A stretch of DNA of 64,000 bases from Nonomuraea fuscirosea (GCF_003001935.1 NZ_PVNG01000015.1:124001-188000), one strand, 5' to 3'. Shown: positions 47,140 to 56,442, counted from the first letter of the stretch. Translations and numbers: made by a program. The notes: generated by a model from the sequence alone, not told the origin.

Positions 47140-47361
47140 TCAGACGCGCGGGGACTCACCTGCTGGCCTGTCGGCCGTAAGAACGTCCTCGCCTCGGAGA
47201 AGGGCGTGGACTTCCGACTCGCGGAAGCGCCGGTGCCCTCCGGGGGTGCGGATACTGCTGATGCGGCCTGCCGCAGCCCAGCGCGTAACCGTCTTTGGGT
47301 CTACCCGGAAGAGGGCGGCAACCTCTCCTGGGGTCAGCAGACGCTCGCTGCTACTCTCCAC
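47140..47361 (-). CDS. bldC: Developmental regulator BldC (MerR-like)
   Basis: 73 residues from GTG 47361, with GGGGGAG upstream. Nearly the whole protein is the BldC helix-turn-helix: LLTPGEVAALFRVDPKTVTRWAAAGRISSIRTPGGHRRFRESEVHALL. BldC in Streptomyces binds head-to-tail oligomers on promoters and delays development. Longer in-frame starts exist but lack a ribosome site. Divergent from the DUF4229 gene; it converges on the protease gene pair. Confidence 0.9.
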   Translation of the reverse strand: MESSSERLLTPGEVAALFRVDPKTVTRWAAAGRISSIRTPGGHRRFRESEVHALLRGEDVLTADRPAGESPRV

Positions 47362-47492
47362 CAATCTCTCCCCCTCGCATCCCGCTTCCTGCCAGCGGGC
47401 GGACAGGTAACAAGTGTGTCGAGCGAAGCCTGATTTATCCGTGGTTTTCGACAAAGATCACGGGTTGTTATCAGCTGACTGCCCGATTGTTA

Positions 47493-47517
47493 TATGATAG
47501 AGCCTCTTTGGGGCTCT
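47493..47517 (+). promoter_or_regulatory. AT-rich -10-like element and hairpin
   Basis: TATGAT (47493-47498), immediately followed by a hairpin AGAGCC/GGCTCT (47499-47504 and 47512-47517) within the 256-base gap between bldC and the DUF4229 gene. A matching -35 is not clear. It could be a promoter with a leader hairpin for the DUF4229 gene. Confidence 0.35.
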
Positions 47518-47617
47518 CGTGGGTGTTTCTTTACGAAACTCCCTAACTGGGAACAGTAGCAGTGCTCGCGACCGATGCGAAGAGCGAGCCGTACACAGGT
47601 CCGAGTAACCTCGACCT

Positions 47618-47836
47618 GTGCGTCCCGTTCTCCTTTACACCGCGTCCAGACTCGCCCTGTTTCTCGTGACTCTCGGTGTCCTGTTCCTGCTCGGACTGCA
47701 AAACCCGATCGCGCTGATCGTGGCTTCTTTCTTGATCAGCGGCATAGCGAGCTACGTCTTGCTGTCGAAGCAGCGTGACGCCGTGAGCGAGCGACTCAGC
47801 GACAGGATCGACCGGCCGAAGCCGCAAGACGACTAG
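47618..47836 (+). CDS. DUF4229 small membrane protein
   Basis: 72 residues from GTG 47618. Two hydrophobic helices (LYTASRLALFLVTLGVLFLLGL and ALIVASFLISGIASYVLL) then the family tail LLSKQRDAVSERLSDRI. Widespread, uncharacterised actinobacterial membrane protein. Its stop overlaps the converging delta-60 gene end by 4 bases. Confidence 0.85.
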   Translation: MRPVLLYTASRLALFLVTLGVLFLLGLQNPIALIVASFLISGIASYVLLSKQRDAVSERLSDRIDRPKPQDD

Positions 47837-49038
47837 GGCAGGGGGAACATGCCAATCCGGGCATGGTACTCCCGTCCGAGTCTCGTTGTGTCGCTACCGA
47901 CAAGTAGTCCGCCGCCGTGCGCGTAAAACGCCTTCACGCCGATGCCGCGCTCCCGAGTGGGATTCCAACTGAGCGCCTTTCCGGTGCGCGGATGAATGGC
48001 GCCGATCCCCGGCCGTGACACCGCGCCCGGCCCCGCCGAGTCACGGCCCCGCGGATTGTCCAGCCAGCGCTGATGCCCTCCGACGTAGACCGCGGCGCCG
48101 GTCACCGAGACGGCGTAGAGCGAGTCGCCGCCCGTCGCGTTGACCCAGGTGGGCCTGATCGCCGAGCCCCTGCTGTAGGTCTCGAACCTGGCCGCCGTGT
48201 CGCAGATCCCGCCCCTGGCGCCGCCGGTGGTGACCACCGCGAAATAGCTCCCGTCGGGGGAGAAGTCGAGGCCGCGTACGTAGGAGGGGAAGTTGGGGCT
48301 GCACGGCTTGGCGTACGCCTCCGTACGCCAGGGCGCGACCCTGGCCTGCGCGCCGCCGACGTCGATCAGCCCCAGCTGCGGCCTGGAGTGGCCGCCGAGC
48401 GTGGTGAACGAGCCGTCCACGGCGAGCCGGTCGCGCGAGACGGCCAGCGCGTGCACCTTCACCCGGGCGGTCAGCGGCCCGCCCGGCGTGATGGCGAAGG
48501 CCGGGTCGGCCGCGCCGGTGGTGGCGTCGAGCCTGGCCAGCGCCGTACGCGGGCTGGTGAAGTCGCCGCCGACGTACAGCTTGGCCCCCTGCCTGGCCAC
48601 CGAGGTCACCATGCCGCCGCCGATGCGCGGATCGAAGCCGGGCGCGAGCGAGCCGTCGGCGAGCGCGAGCCTGGCCAGGCCGCGGGCCCGCTGCTGGTTC
48701 ACGCCGTGGAACTCGCCGCCCACGTAGACGGTGTCCCGGTCGCCGGCGGCCAGGCCGAAGACCGGCCCGGCCACGCTCGGCGCGAAGCCGGGCAATATCC
48801 GGCCGGTGGCCAGGTCGTAGGCGAACAGGTTGTCACGGGCGTGGATCGTTCCACGGGAGGCGTCGCTCACTTCGCTGAACGAGCCGCCGACGACGACGGT
48901 GCGCCCGACGACGGTGATGGCGTTGACGATGCCGTCGAGCACATGAGGGGTGGTGTCTATCGGGTCGGCCGACACGACGCGCGGATGCGCGGCGGGAGCC
49001 GAGGCGATGATGGCCGCAAGGGCGACACGGGAAAGCAT
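47833..49038 (-). CDS. Secreted delta-60 repeat (beta-propeller-like) protein
   Basis: 401 residues. Signal peptide MLSRVALAAIIASAPAAHPR. Repeats with the pattern VYVGG(E/D)F and PGFxP follow (TVVVGGSFSEV, TVYVGGEFHGV, KLYVGGDFTSP, AVYVGGHQRWL), the delta-60/DUF5122 type, probably forming a propeller. Two cysteines (KPCSPNF and GGICDTA) could bridge. Extracellular; role unknown. Divergent from menG. Confidence 0.85.
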   Translation of the reverse strand: MLSRVALAAIIASAPAAHPRVVSADPIDTTPHVLDGIVNAITVVGRTVVVGGSFSEVSDASRGTIHARDNLFAYDLATGRILPGFAPSVAGPVFGLAAGDRDTVYVGGEFHGVNQQRARGLARLALADGSLAPGFDPRIGGGMVTSVARQGAKLYVGGDFTSPRTALARLDATTGAADPAFAITPGGPLTARVKVHALAVSRDRLAVDGSFTTLGGHSRPQLGLIDVGGAQARVAPWRTEAYAKPCSPNFPSYVRGLDFSPDGSYFAVVTTGGARGGICDTAARFETYSRGSAIRPTWVNATGGDSLYAVSVTGAAVYVGGHQRWLDNPRGRDSAGPGAVSRPGIGAIHPRTGKALSWNPTRERGIGVKAFYAHGGGLLVGSDTTRLGREYHARIGMFPLP

Positions 49039-49145
49039 TCGCCAATATCTAGCAGACGTTGCGTAGTCTCATGGCTACTTTCCGTCGATTGTCCCGGATG
49101 GGCATGCCCGCCGGCCCGGGGGCGCCTGCCCGTAGGGTGTGGGGC

Positions 49146-49862
49146 ATGACGCGCGCTCAGTTGGACAAACAGCCGGATGAGGTCGCCGCGATGTTCGATC
49201 GCACCGCCCGGCGCTACGACCTGGTCAATGACGTGATCTCGCTCGGGCAGGTGAGGCTCTGGCGCAAGGTGGTGGCCGCCGCCGTGGACGCGGGTCCCGG
49301 TGAGCTCGTGCTCGACCTGGGGGCCGGCACCGGCACCTCCACCGACGCGTTCACCACGCTGGGCGCGCGGGCGATCGCCTCCGACTTCTCGCTCGGCATG
49401 CTGCGCACCGGCGTGGCCCGGCACGGGGGCAACGCGCTGTCGGGGGCCGGGGTGCCGTTCCTCGCGGGTGACGCGATGCGGCTGCCGTTCGCCGACGACG
49501 TGTTCGACGCGGTGACGATCTCGGTGGCGCTGCGCAATGTGCACGACACCGGCCTCGCGCTGCGGGAGATGCTGCGGGTGACGAAGCCGGGCGGCCGGCT
49601 GGTCATTCTGGAGTTCTCCCATGTGACCGTCAAAGCGTTCGACCTGGTCTACCGCGAATATCTGATGCGGATGCTGCCGAAGGTGGCCAAGGTGTTCGGC
49701 TCCAACGACGACTCCTATGAATATCTGGCCGAGTCGATCAGGGACTGGCCCGATCAGCGGACGCTGGCCGGGACCATCCAGCGAGCCGGCTGGGAACGCG
49801 TGGCCTGGCGCAATCTCACCGCGGGGATCGTGGCCGTGCACCGGGGTTTCAAGCCCGCCTGA
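49146..49862 (+). CDS. menG: Demethylmenaquinone methyltransferase MenG
   Basis: 238 residues. UbiE/MenG family: MFDRTARRYDLVNDVISLGQ, SAM-binding VLDLGAGTGTSTDAF, MRLPFADDVFDAVTISVALRN, EFSHV, and DSYEYLAESIRDWP. It methylates demethylmenaquinone, the last step in making menaquinone. ATG 49146 follows GGGTGTGGGG. It lies upstream of the reductase and complex I genes, a common actinobacterial order. Confidence 0.95.
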   Translation: MTRAQLDKQPDEVAAMFDRTARRYDLVNDVISLGQVRLWRKVVAAAVDAGPGELVLDLGAGTGTSTDAFTTLGARAIASDFSLGMLRTGVARHGGNALSGAGVPFLAGDAMRLPFADDVFDAVTISVALRNVHDTGLALREMLRVTKPGGRLVILEFSHVTVKAFDLVYREYLMRMLPKVAKVFGSNDDSYEYLAESIRDWPDQRTLAGTIQRAGWERVAWRNLTAGIVAVHRGFKPA

Positions 49863-50143
49863 GCGCGGCGGCCGGGCGCGTTTCCGCGGCATTTTCAGTG
49901 GGACGAGTCCGGTGAAAGAAATCGCCGCGGCGAATGCGCGGGTGCCGGACGCATGGACGGCGCGGCGCTCGGGAGCGGAGCGGGCTCCTGACCGGCCGGG
50001 CTCGGATCCAGTCAGGGCCTGCTGCTAGCGTGACGGATCATGAGTGCGCTGGCCCCAGGCGACACGCCGTCCACTTGGATCACAGAACGGCACCCCGACT
50101 GCCACTATGTACCCGAAAAGCAGTAGACTGCGGGCCGGTAAGT
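49863..50143 (+). other. Gap between menG and the reductase-nuo operon
   Basis: No supported gene in the 281 bases before the Rex site. It contains an AT-richer stretch near 50100-50130 where the operon promoter probably lies (possible -10 TAGACT at 50124-50129, no convincing -35). Confidence 0.5.
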
Positions 50144-50161
50144 TTGTGAAGGGGTTCACAA
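50144..50161. promoter_or_regulatory. Rex operator upstream of the reductase-nuo operon
   Basis: TTGTGAAGGGGTTCACAA is a perfect match to the consensus TTGTGAA-N4-TTCACAA. It lies 57 bases before the reductase start, downstream of the likely promoter, so bound Rex would block elongation or promoter clearance. Predicts induction when NADH/NAD+ rises. Confidence 0.9.
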
Positions 50162-50218
50162 AGGAACGAAGGCGCGACACCCCCACGGCCTTCGAGCGTG
50201 TAGGGACAGGACAGTCCA

Positions 50219-51475
50219 GTGACCGTGCCAACAGCCATACAGGCTGACGCCGCCGACGTCATCGTCGTCGGCGCCGGTCCCGCCGGTTCCGCAACCGCTT
50301 TTCACCTCGCGCAGGCCGGGCTCGACGTGCTGCTCCTGGAGAAGACCACGTTCCCCAGGGAGAAGGTCTGCGGCGACGGTCTGACCCCCCGCGCGGTCAA
50401 GCAGTTGCAGAACATGGGCGTCGACATCGACGCGCCCGGCTGGATCAGGAACAAGGGACTGCGCGTCGTCGGCGGCGGCCTGCGCTTCGAGCTCGACTGG
50501 CCGCAGCTCGACCGCTTCCCCGACTTCGGGCTCGTCCGCACCCGCCAGGACTTCGACGAGATCGTCGCCGCCAACGCGGTCAAGAACGGCGTCCGCCTCA
50601 TGGAGGGCGTCACCGTCACCGGCCCCGTCCTCGACGACCGCAGCGGCCACATCGTCGGCGTCACCACCAAGGACGGCCGGACCTTCCGCAGCCGCGTGGT
50701 CGTGGCCGCCGACGGAAACAGCACCCGCCTGGCCCTGGGCATGGGCCTGCACAAGCGCGAAGACCGCCCGATGGGCGTGGCCGTGCGCACCTACTTCGAA
50801 AGCCCGCGCCACGACGACGACTACCTCGAGACCTGGCTGGAGCTGTGGGACGGCGACACACTGCTGCCCGGCTACGGCTGGGTGTTCGGCGTCGGCGACG
50901 GCACCTCCAACGTGGGGCTCGGGCTGCTCAACACCAGCTCACAGTTCGGCAACATCGACTACCGCGACCTGCTGCGGCGCTGGTGCCGGTCGATGCCGGC
51001 GGAGTGGGGCTTCACCGAGGAGAACATGACGGGCCCGATCCGCGGCGCCGCGCTCCCGATGGCCTTCAACAGGCAGCCCCACTACACACGCGGCCTGGTG
51101 CTCGTGGGAGACTCCGGCGGGGCGATCAACCCGTTCAACGGCGAGGGCATCGCCTACGCCATGGAGACCGGCGAGATCGCCGCCGAGATCATCGCGAAGG
51201 CCCTCAGGACCACCACCCCCGCGCAGCGGGAACGGACCCTGCGGACCTATCCTCAAGTGCTGAAGGACGCCTACGGCGGTTACTTCACCCTGGGGAGACT
51301 GTTCGTCGAGGCGATCGGGAAGCCCGGGGTGATGAGCTTCGGCACCAAGCACGGGCTGCCTCACCCGAGGCTGATGCGCTTCGCGCTGAAACTCCTTGGT
51401 AATCTCACCGACCGGCGAGGCGATGCGTCGGACATGATCATTAACGCACTCTCGAAGGTCGCGCCACCAGCATGA
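50219..51475 (+). CDS. Geranylgeranyl reductase family flavoprotein (menaquinone-related)
   Basis: 418 residues. FAD motif VIVVGAGPAGSATAFHLAQAG, PREKVCGDGLTPRAV and GDSGGAINPFNGEGIAYAMETG, the signature of the geranylgeranyl reductase family. MenJ-like members reduce one double bond of the menaquinone side chain. GTG 50219. Followed 64 bases later by nuoA, so probably in one operon under Rex. Confidence 0.9.
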   Translation: MTVPTAIQADAADVIVVGAGPAGSATAFHLAQAGLDVLLLEKTTFPREKVCGDGLTPRAVKQLQNMGVDIDAPGWIRNKGLRVVGGGLRFELDWPQLDRFPDFGLVRTRQDFDEIVAANAVKNGVRLMEGVTVTGPVLDDRSGHIVGVTTKDGRTFRSRVVVAADGNSTRLALGMGLHKREDRPMGVAVRTYFESPRHDDDYLETWLELWDGDTLLPGYGWVFGVGDGTSNVGLGLLNTSSQFGNIDYRDLLRRWCRSMPAEWGFTEENMTGPIRGAALPMAFNRQPHYTRGLVLVGDSGGAINPFNGEGIAYAMETGEIAAEIIAKALRTTTPAQRERTLRTYPQVLKDAYGGYFTLGRLFVEAIGKPGVMSFGTKHGLPHPRLMRFALKLLGNLTDRRGDASDMIINALSKVAPPA

Positions 51476-51539
51476 ATCTCGCAATCAACAGATCCGGCTG
51501 CGCGCCCGCGCGCGCGGCGACTCCAGAGGAGGCGTAGCG

Positions 51540-51935
51540 ATGGACCTTTACGTGCCCATCCTGGTGCTCGCCGTTCTCGCGGGGGGCTTCGCGATCTTCT
51601 CGGTCGCCATCGCTCCCTTCACCGGTCCCAAGCGCTGGAACCGCGCCAAGCTTGACGCCTACGAATGCGGCATCGAGCCGACGCCCCAGCCGGTCGGTGG
51701 CGGACGGTTCCCGCTCAAATACATGATCACGGCGATGCTCTTCATCGTCTTCGACATCGAGATCATCTTCCTCTACCCGTGGGCCGTCTCGTTCGCTCCG
51801 CAGACGGACGACCTCGGCCGCGTGCTCTCCTCGGGCCTGGGGCTGTTCGCGCTCGTCGAGATGCTGCTGTTCATCGTCACCGTGCTCGTCGCCTACGCGT
51901 ACGTGTGGCGCCGCAAGGGTCTGGACTGGGACTGA
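51540..51935 (+). CDS. nuoA: NADH-quinone oxidoreductase subunit A
   Basis: 131 residues, three helices, with KLDAYECGIEPTPQPVGGGRFPLKY on the loop including the conserved Cys. Membrane arm of complex I, near the quinone site. GGAGG lies 7 bases before ATG 51540. First of the nuo genes. Confidence 0.96.
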   Translation: MDLYVPILVLAVLAGGFAIFSVAIAPFTGPKRWNRAKLDAYECGIEPTPQPVGGGRFPLKYMITAMLFIVFDIEIIFLYPWAVSFAPQTDDLGRVLSSGLGLFALVEMLLFIVTVLVAYAYVWRRKGLDWD

Positions 51936-51937
51936 AA

Positions 51938-52489
51938 ATGGGACTTGAAGAGAAACTCCCCAGCGGGTTCATCCTCAGCACGGTCGAAGCGGCCGCGGGC
52001 TGGGCGCGCAAGAACTCCGTGTGGCCGGCCACGTTCGGTCTCGCCTGTTGCGCCATCGAGCTGATGGCCACCGGCGGCCCCCACTACGACCTGGCGCGCT
52101 TCGGTATGGAGCGCGCTTCGGCGTCTCCCCGCCAGGCCGACCTCATGATCGTCGCCGGGCGGGTGTCGCAGAAGATGGCTCCCGTCCTGCGGCAGATCTA
52201 CGACCAGATGGCCGAGCCGAAGTGGGTCATCTCCATGGGCGTGTGCGCCTCCAGCGGCGGCATGTTCAACAACTACGCGATCGTGCAGGGCGTCGACCAC
52301 GTCGTGCCCGTGGACATCTACCTGCCTGGCTGCCCGCCGCGGCCGGAGATGCTCATCGACGCGATCGTGAAGCTGCACGACAAGATCCAGAACATGAAGT
52401 TCGGCGCGCACCGAGCCGAGCAGATCGAGGAGCTCGAACTGCAGGCGCTGCGCACGCTGCCGCTGATCGACCAGGGGAGCGCGAAGTGA
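51938..52489 (+). CDS. nuoB: NADH-quinone oxidoreductase subunit B
   Basis: 183 residues. N2 cluster ligands: tandem Cys in GLACCAIEL, plus MGVCASSGG and YLPGCPPRPE. Peripheral arm, transfers electrons to menaquinone. Starts 2 bases after nuoA. Confidence 0.97.
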   Translation: MGLEEKLPSGFILSTVEAAAGWARKNSVWPATFGLACCAIELMATGGPHYDLARFGMERASASPRQADLMIVAGRVSQKMAPVLRQIYDQMAEPKWVISMGVCASSGGMFNNYAIVQGVDHVVPVDIYLPGCPPRPEMLIDAIVKLHDKIQNMKFGAHRAEQIEELELQALRTLPLIDQGSAK

Positions 52490-53181
52490 CCTCGCCAGAC
52501 AACCTGCCGGAGGTCCCGGACGCACAGGTCCCCGAGGTGCCGGCGGCCCAGGAGCCGCCCGTCGCCAGGCGGGGCATGTTCGGCGCCCAGGACACCGGCG
52601 ACACCTCCGGCTACGGCGGCCTCGTCGTGCGCCGGGCGCCGCAGCTGTCGACGCCCCGCCCGTACGGGAGCTACTTCGACGAGCTCGTCGACACCCTCGG
52701 GCTCGACGACGCGATCGAGCGCGTGGTCGTCGACCGCGGCGAGCTGACCCTGCACGTCAAGCGTGAGCGCCTGGTCGAGGTCTGCCAGAAGCTGCGCGAC
52801 GACCCGGCGCTGCGCTTCGAGCTGTCGCTGGGCGTCTCGGGCGTGCACTACCCGCATCTGGCGGGCGAGGAACTGCACGCGGTCATCCACCTGTGCTCGA
52901 TCACGCACAACCGGCGCGTACGCGTCGAGGCGAGCGCACCCGACGCCGACCCGCACATCCCATCCACAGTGAGCGTTTACCCTGGTCACGACTGGCACGA
53001 ACGCGAGGCGTACGACTTCTTCGGGATCGTCTTCGACGGTCATCCCGGGCTCACCCGGATCATGATGCCGGACGACTGGGACGGGCACCCGCAGCGCAAG
53101 GACTACCCGCTCGGCGGCATCCCGGTCGAATACCGCGGCGCCACCGTTCCCTCGCCCGACCAGAGGAGGAGCTATTCATGA
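52486..53181 (+). CDS. nuoC: NADH-quinone oxidoreductase subunit C
   Basis: 231 residues, GTG 52486. Extended Pro/Ala-rich N-terminus of about 55 residues, then the 30-kDa subunit core with VYPGHDWHEREAYDFFGIVFDGHPGLTRI and YPLGGIPVEYRG. Connects the N and Q modules. Overlaps nuoB and nuoD by 4 bases. Confidence 0.96.
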   Translation: MTSPDNLPEVPDAQVPEVPAAQEPPVARRGMFGAQDTGDTSGYGGLVVRRAPQLSTPRPYGSYFDELVDTLGLDDAIERVVVDRGELTLHVKRERLVEVCQKLRDDPALRFELSLGVSGVHYPHLAGEELHAVIHLCSITHNRRVRVEASAPDADPHIPSTVSVYPGHDWHEREAYDFFGIVFDGHPGLTRIMMPDDWDGHPQRKDYPLGGIPVEYRGATVPSPDQRRSYS

Positions 53182-54503
53182 GCACCGCTTATGACGAGGC
53201 GACGGAAGGCAAGGTCTACAACGTCTCCGGCGCCGACTGGGACGAGGTCGTCACCGGCGTCCGCGACTCCGATGAGGAGCGCCTGGTCGTCAACATGGGC
53301 CCGCAGCACCCGTCCACGCACGGCGTGCTCCGCCTGGTCCTGACGCTCGACGGCGAGACGGTCACCGAGGCGCGCGGCGTCATCGGCTACCTGCACACCG
53401 GCATCGAGAAGAACATGGAATACCGGACGTGGACCCAGGGGACCACGTTCGTGACCAGGATGGACTACCTCTCGCCGATCTTCAACGAGACGGCCTACTG
53501 TCTCGGCGTGGAGAAGCTGCTCGGCATCGAGGACCGCGTCCCCGACCGGGCCCAGGCCATCCGCGTGATGATGATGGAGCTCAACCGGATCGCCTCGCAC
53601 CTGGTGGCGATGGGCACGTTCGGCATGGAGCTGGGCGCGACCACGCCGTTCCTGTTCGGGTACCGCGATCGTGAGCTGATCATGGACCTGTTCGAGTACA
53701 TCACCGGCCTGCGGATGAACCACGCCTACATCAGGCCGGGCGGCGTGAGCGTCGACCTGCCCGCGGGCGCGGTCGACAAGGTCGGCGAGTTCCTCAAGGA
53801 GATGCCCAAGCGGATCAAGGACATCCGCAAGCTCCTCGACGAGAACCCCGTCTACGTGCGCCGCACCCAGGACGTGGCCTACCTCGACCTGACCGGCTGC
53901 ATGGCCCTCGGCATCACCGGGCCGATCCTGCGCGCCGCCGGCCTCCCGTGGGACCTGCGCAAGTCGCAGCCCTACTGCGGTTACGAGACCTACGAGTTCG
54001 ACGTCGCCACCGAGCGCGGCTGCGACGTCTACTCGCGCTACCTCGTCCGCATGAAGGAGATGGAGGAGTCCCTCAAGATCGTCGAGCAGGCGCTCGACCG
54101 CATCGCCGGCCCGCTCAAGGGCGACCCGGTGATGATCGAGGACAAGAAGATCGGCTGGCCCGCGCAGCTCGCGCTCGGCCCCGACGGGTTCGGCAACTCG
54201 CCCGACCACATCGCCCACATCATGGGCACCTCGATGGAGGCCCTCATCCACCACTTCAAGCTGGTGACCGAGGGCTTCCGGGTGCCGGCCGGGCAGGCGT
54301 ACGCCTCCATCGAGTCGCCCAAGGGCGAGCTCGGCGCCCACGTGGTCAGCGACGGGGGCACCCGGCCCTACCGCGTGCACTTCCGCGAGCCGTCCTTCTG
54401 CAACCTGCAGGGCTTCCCCGCGATGGCGGAGGGCGGCCAGGTCGCCGACGTGATCGCCGCGGTGGCATCTATCGACCCCGTCATGGGAGGTGTTGACCGG
54501 TGA
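53178..54503 (+). CDS. nuoD: NADH-quinone oxidoreductase subunit D
   Basis: 441 residues. 49-kDa subunit, with quinone-site motif VNMGPQHPSTHGVLRL, YLHTGIEKNMEYRTW, and the C-terminal DPVMGGVDR. Forms the quinone cavity with NuoB. AGAGGAGG precedes ATG 53178; overlaps nuoC and nuoE by 4 bases. Confidence 0.97.
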   Translation: MSTAYDEATEGKVYNVSGADWDEVVTGVRDSDEERLVVNMGPQHPSTHGVLRLVLTLDGETVTEARGVIGYLHTGIEKNMEYRTWTQGTTFVTRMDYLSPIFNETAYCLGVEKLLGIEDRVPDRAQAIRVMMMELNRIASHLVAMGTFGMELGATTPFLFGYRDRELIMDLFEYITGLRMNHAYIRPGGVSVDLPAGAVDKVGEFLKEMPKRIKDIRKLLDENPVYVRRTQDVAYLDLTGCMALGITGPILRAAGLPWDLRKSQPYCGYETYEFDVATERGCDVYSRYLVRMKEMEESLKIVEQALDRIAGPLKGDPVMIEDKKIGWPAQLALGPDGFGNSPDHIAHIMGTSMEALIHHFKLVTEGFRVPAGQAYASIESPKGELGAHVVSDGGTRPYRVHFREPSFCNLQGFPAMAEGGQVADVIAAVASIDPVMGGVDR

Positions 54504-55156
54504 CATTTTCACCGGAGATCCGTGAGCGTCTGGAGCGGGACGCCAAGGAGATCATCGGACGCTACCCCAAGACCCGCTCCGCCCTGCTGCCGCTGCTCCA
54601 CCTCGTGCAGTCGGAGGACGGCTACGTCTCCGACGACGGCCAGGAGTTCTGCGCGGAGATGCTCGGCATCAGCAAGGCCGAGGTCACCGGCGTGGCGACC
54701 TTCTACACCATGTACAAGCGCAGGCCCGCCGGCGACTATCACGTCGGCGTGTGCATCAACGCGCTGTGCGCGGTCATGGGCGGCGACCAGATCTGGGACG
54801 AGCTCACCGAGCACGTCGGCGTCGGCCACGAGGAGGCCACCGCCGACGGGAAGATCTCGCTGGAGCGCCTGGAGTGCAACGCGGCCTGCGACTTCGCCCC
54901 GGTCATGATGGTCAACTGGGAGTTCTTCGACAACCAGACGCCCGAGTCGGCCAAGCAGCTCGTCGACGACCTGCGTGACGGCAAGGACGTGCGGCCCACG
55001 CGCGGCCCGAAGAAGCTGTGCACCTTCAAGGACGCCTCCCGCGTGCTCGCCGGCCTGCCCGACGACCTCGCGGGCGACGGCCCCTCGGCCGCGGGCCCCT
55101 CGCTCGAGGGCCTGAAGGTGGCCAAGGCCAAGGGATGGAAGGCCCCGGAAGCATGA
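54500..55156 (+). CDS. nuoE: NADH-quinone oxidoreductase subunit E
   Basis: 218 residues, GTG 54500. Thioredoxin-like 2Fe-2S subunit; N1a ligands in VGVCINALCAVMG (Cx4C) and LECNAACDFAP (Cx3C). C-terminus extended by about 40 residues compared with E. coli NuoE. NADH dehydrogenase module. Confidence 0.96.
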   Translation: MTFSPEIRERLERDAKEIIGRYPKTRSALLPLLHLVQSEDGYVSDDGQEFCAEMLGISKAEVTGVATFYTMYKRRPAGDYHVGVCINALCAVMGGDQIWDELTEHVGVGHEEATADGKISLERLECNAACDFAPVMMVNWEFFDNQTPESAKQLVDDLRDGKDVRPTRGPKKLCTFKDASRVLAGLPDDLAGDGPSAAGPSLEGLKVAKAKGWKAPEA

Positions 55157-56442
55157 CGACGACTCTGACACCGGTCCTGACGGCCAACTGGGACCAGCCC
55201 AACTCGTTCACGCTCGACGTCTACGGCGCGTACGAGGCGGCGAAGAAGGCGCTGGGCATGGACCCCGACGCCGTCATCCAGGCCGTCAAGGACTCGGGCC
55301 TGCGCGGCCGCGGCGGCGCCGGCTTCCCCACCGGCATGAAGTGGGGCTTCATCCCGCAGGGCGACGGCAAGCCGCACTATCTCGTCGTCAACGCCGACGA
55401 GTCGGAGCCGGGCACCTGCAAGGACATCCCGCTGATGATGGCCAACCCGCACTCGCTGGTCGAGGGCATCATCATCACGGCCTACGCGATCCGGGCCAAC
55501 CACGCCTTCATCTACGTGCGCGGCGAGGTGCTGCACGTGATCCGGCGGCTGCACGCGGCCGTGCGGGAGGCGTACGAGAAGGGCTTCCTCGGCAGCGACA
55601 TCTTCGGCTCCGGCTACGACCTGGAGCTCGTCGTGCACAGCGGGGCTGGCGCCTACATCTGTGGCGAGGAGACGGCGCTGCTGGACTCGCTCGAAGGCTT
55701 CAGAGGTCAACCGCGACTCAAGCCCCCGTTCCCGGCCGTGGCGGGCCTCTACGCCTCGCCTACTGTGGTGAACAACGTGGAGTCGATCGCGAGTGTTCCC
55801 TCGATCATCGCGAACGGCGCCGACTGGTTCGCCGGGATGGGCACCGAGAAGTCCAAGGGCTTCGGCATCTTCTCCCTCAGCGGCCACGTCACCAGGCCCG
55901 GCCAGTACGAGGCCCCGCTCGGCATCACGCTGCGCGAACTGCTCGACATGGCCGGCGGCATCCGCGAGGGGCACCAGATCAAGTTCTGGACCCCGGGCGG
56001 CTCCTCCACCCCGATCTTCACCGACGAGCACCTCGACGTGCCGCTCGACTTCGAGGCGGTCGGGGCCAAGGGCTCGATGCTCGGCACCCGGGCGCTGCAG
56101 ATCTTCGACGAGACCACCTGCGTGGTCCGTACGGTGCTGCGCTGGACCGAGTTCTACGCCCACGAGTCCTGCGGCAAGTGCACGCCCTGCCGCGAGGGCA
56201 CGTACTGGCTCAAGCAGGTGCTCAAGCGCCTGGAGAAGGGCCAGGGCACCGAGGAGGACCTGACCACGATCACCGACATCGCGGACAACATCCTCGGCCG
56301 CTCGTTCTGCGCGCTGGGCGACGGCGCCACGAGCCCGATCCACTCCTCGGTGAAGTACTTCCGCGAGGAGTACCTCAAGCACTTCGAGATCGGCGGCTGC
56401 CCGTTCGACCCGAAGAAGTCCACTCTCTGGGGTGAGCAGTGA
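55153..56442 (+). CDS. nuoF: NADH-quinone oxidoreductase subunit F
   Basis: 429 residues. FMN/NADH site RGRGGAGFPTGMKWGF and NADESEPGTCKD, 4Fe-4S (N3) ligands ESCGKCTPCREG and RSFCALGDGAT. Oxidises NADH and passes electrons to FMN. Overlaps nuoE by 4 bases. Confidence 0.97.
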   Translation: MTTTLTPVLTANWDQPNSFTLDVYGAYEAAKKALGMDPDAVIQAVKDSGLRGRGGAGFPTGMKWGFIPQGDGKPHYLVVNADESEPGTCKDIPLMMANPHSLVEGIIITAYAIRANHAFIYVRGEVLHVIRRLHAAVREAYEKGFLGSDIFGSGYDLELVVHSGAGAYICGEETALLDSLEGFRGQPRLKPPFPAVAGLYASPTVVNNVESIASVPSIIANGADWFAGMGTEKSKGFGIFSLSGHVTRPGQYEAPLGITLRELLDMAGGIREGHQIKFWTPGGSSTPIFTDEHLDVPLDFEAVGAKGSMLGTRALQIFDETTCVVRTVLRWTEFYAHESCGKCTPCREGTYWLKQVLKRLEKGQGTEEDLTTITDIADNILGRSFCALGDGATSPIHSSVKYFREEYLKHFEIGGCPFDPKKSTLWGEQ

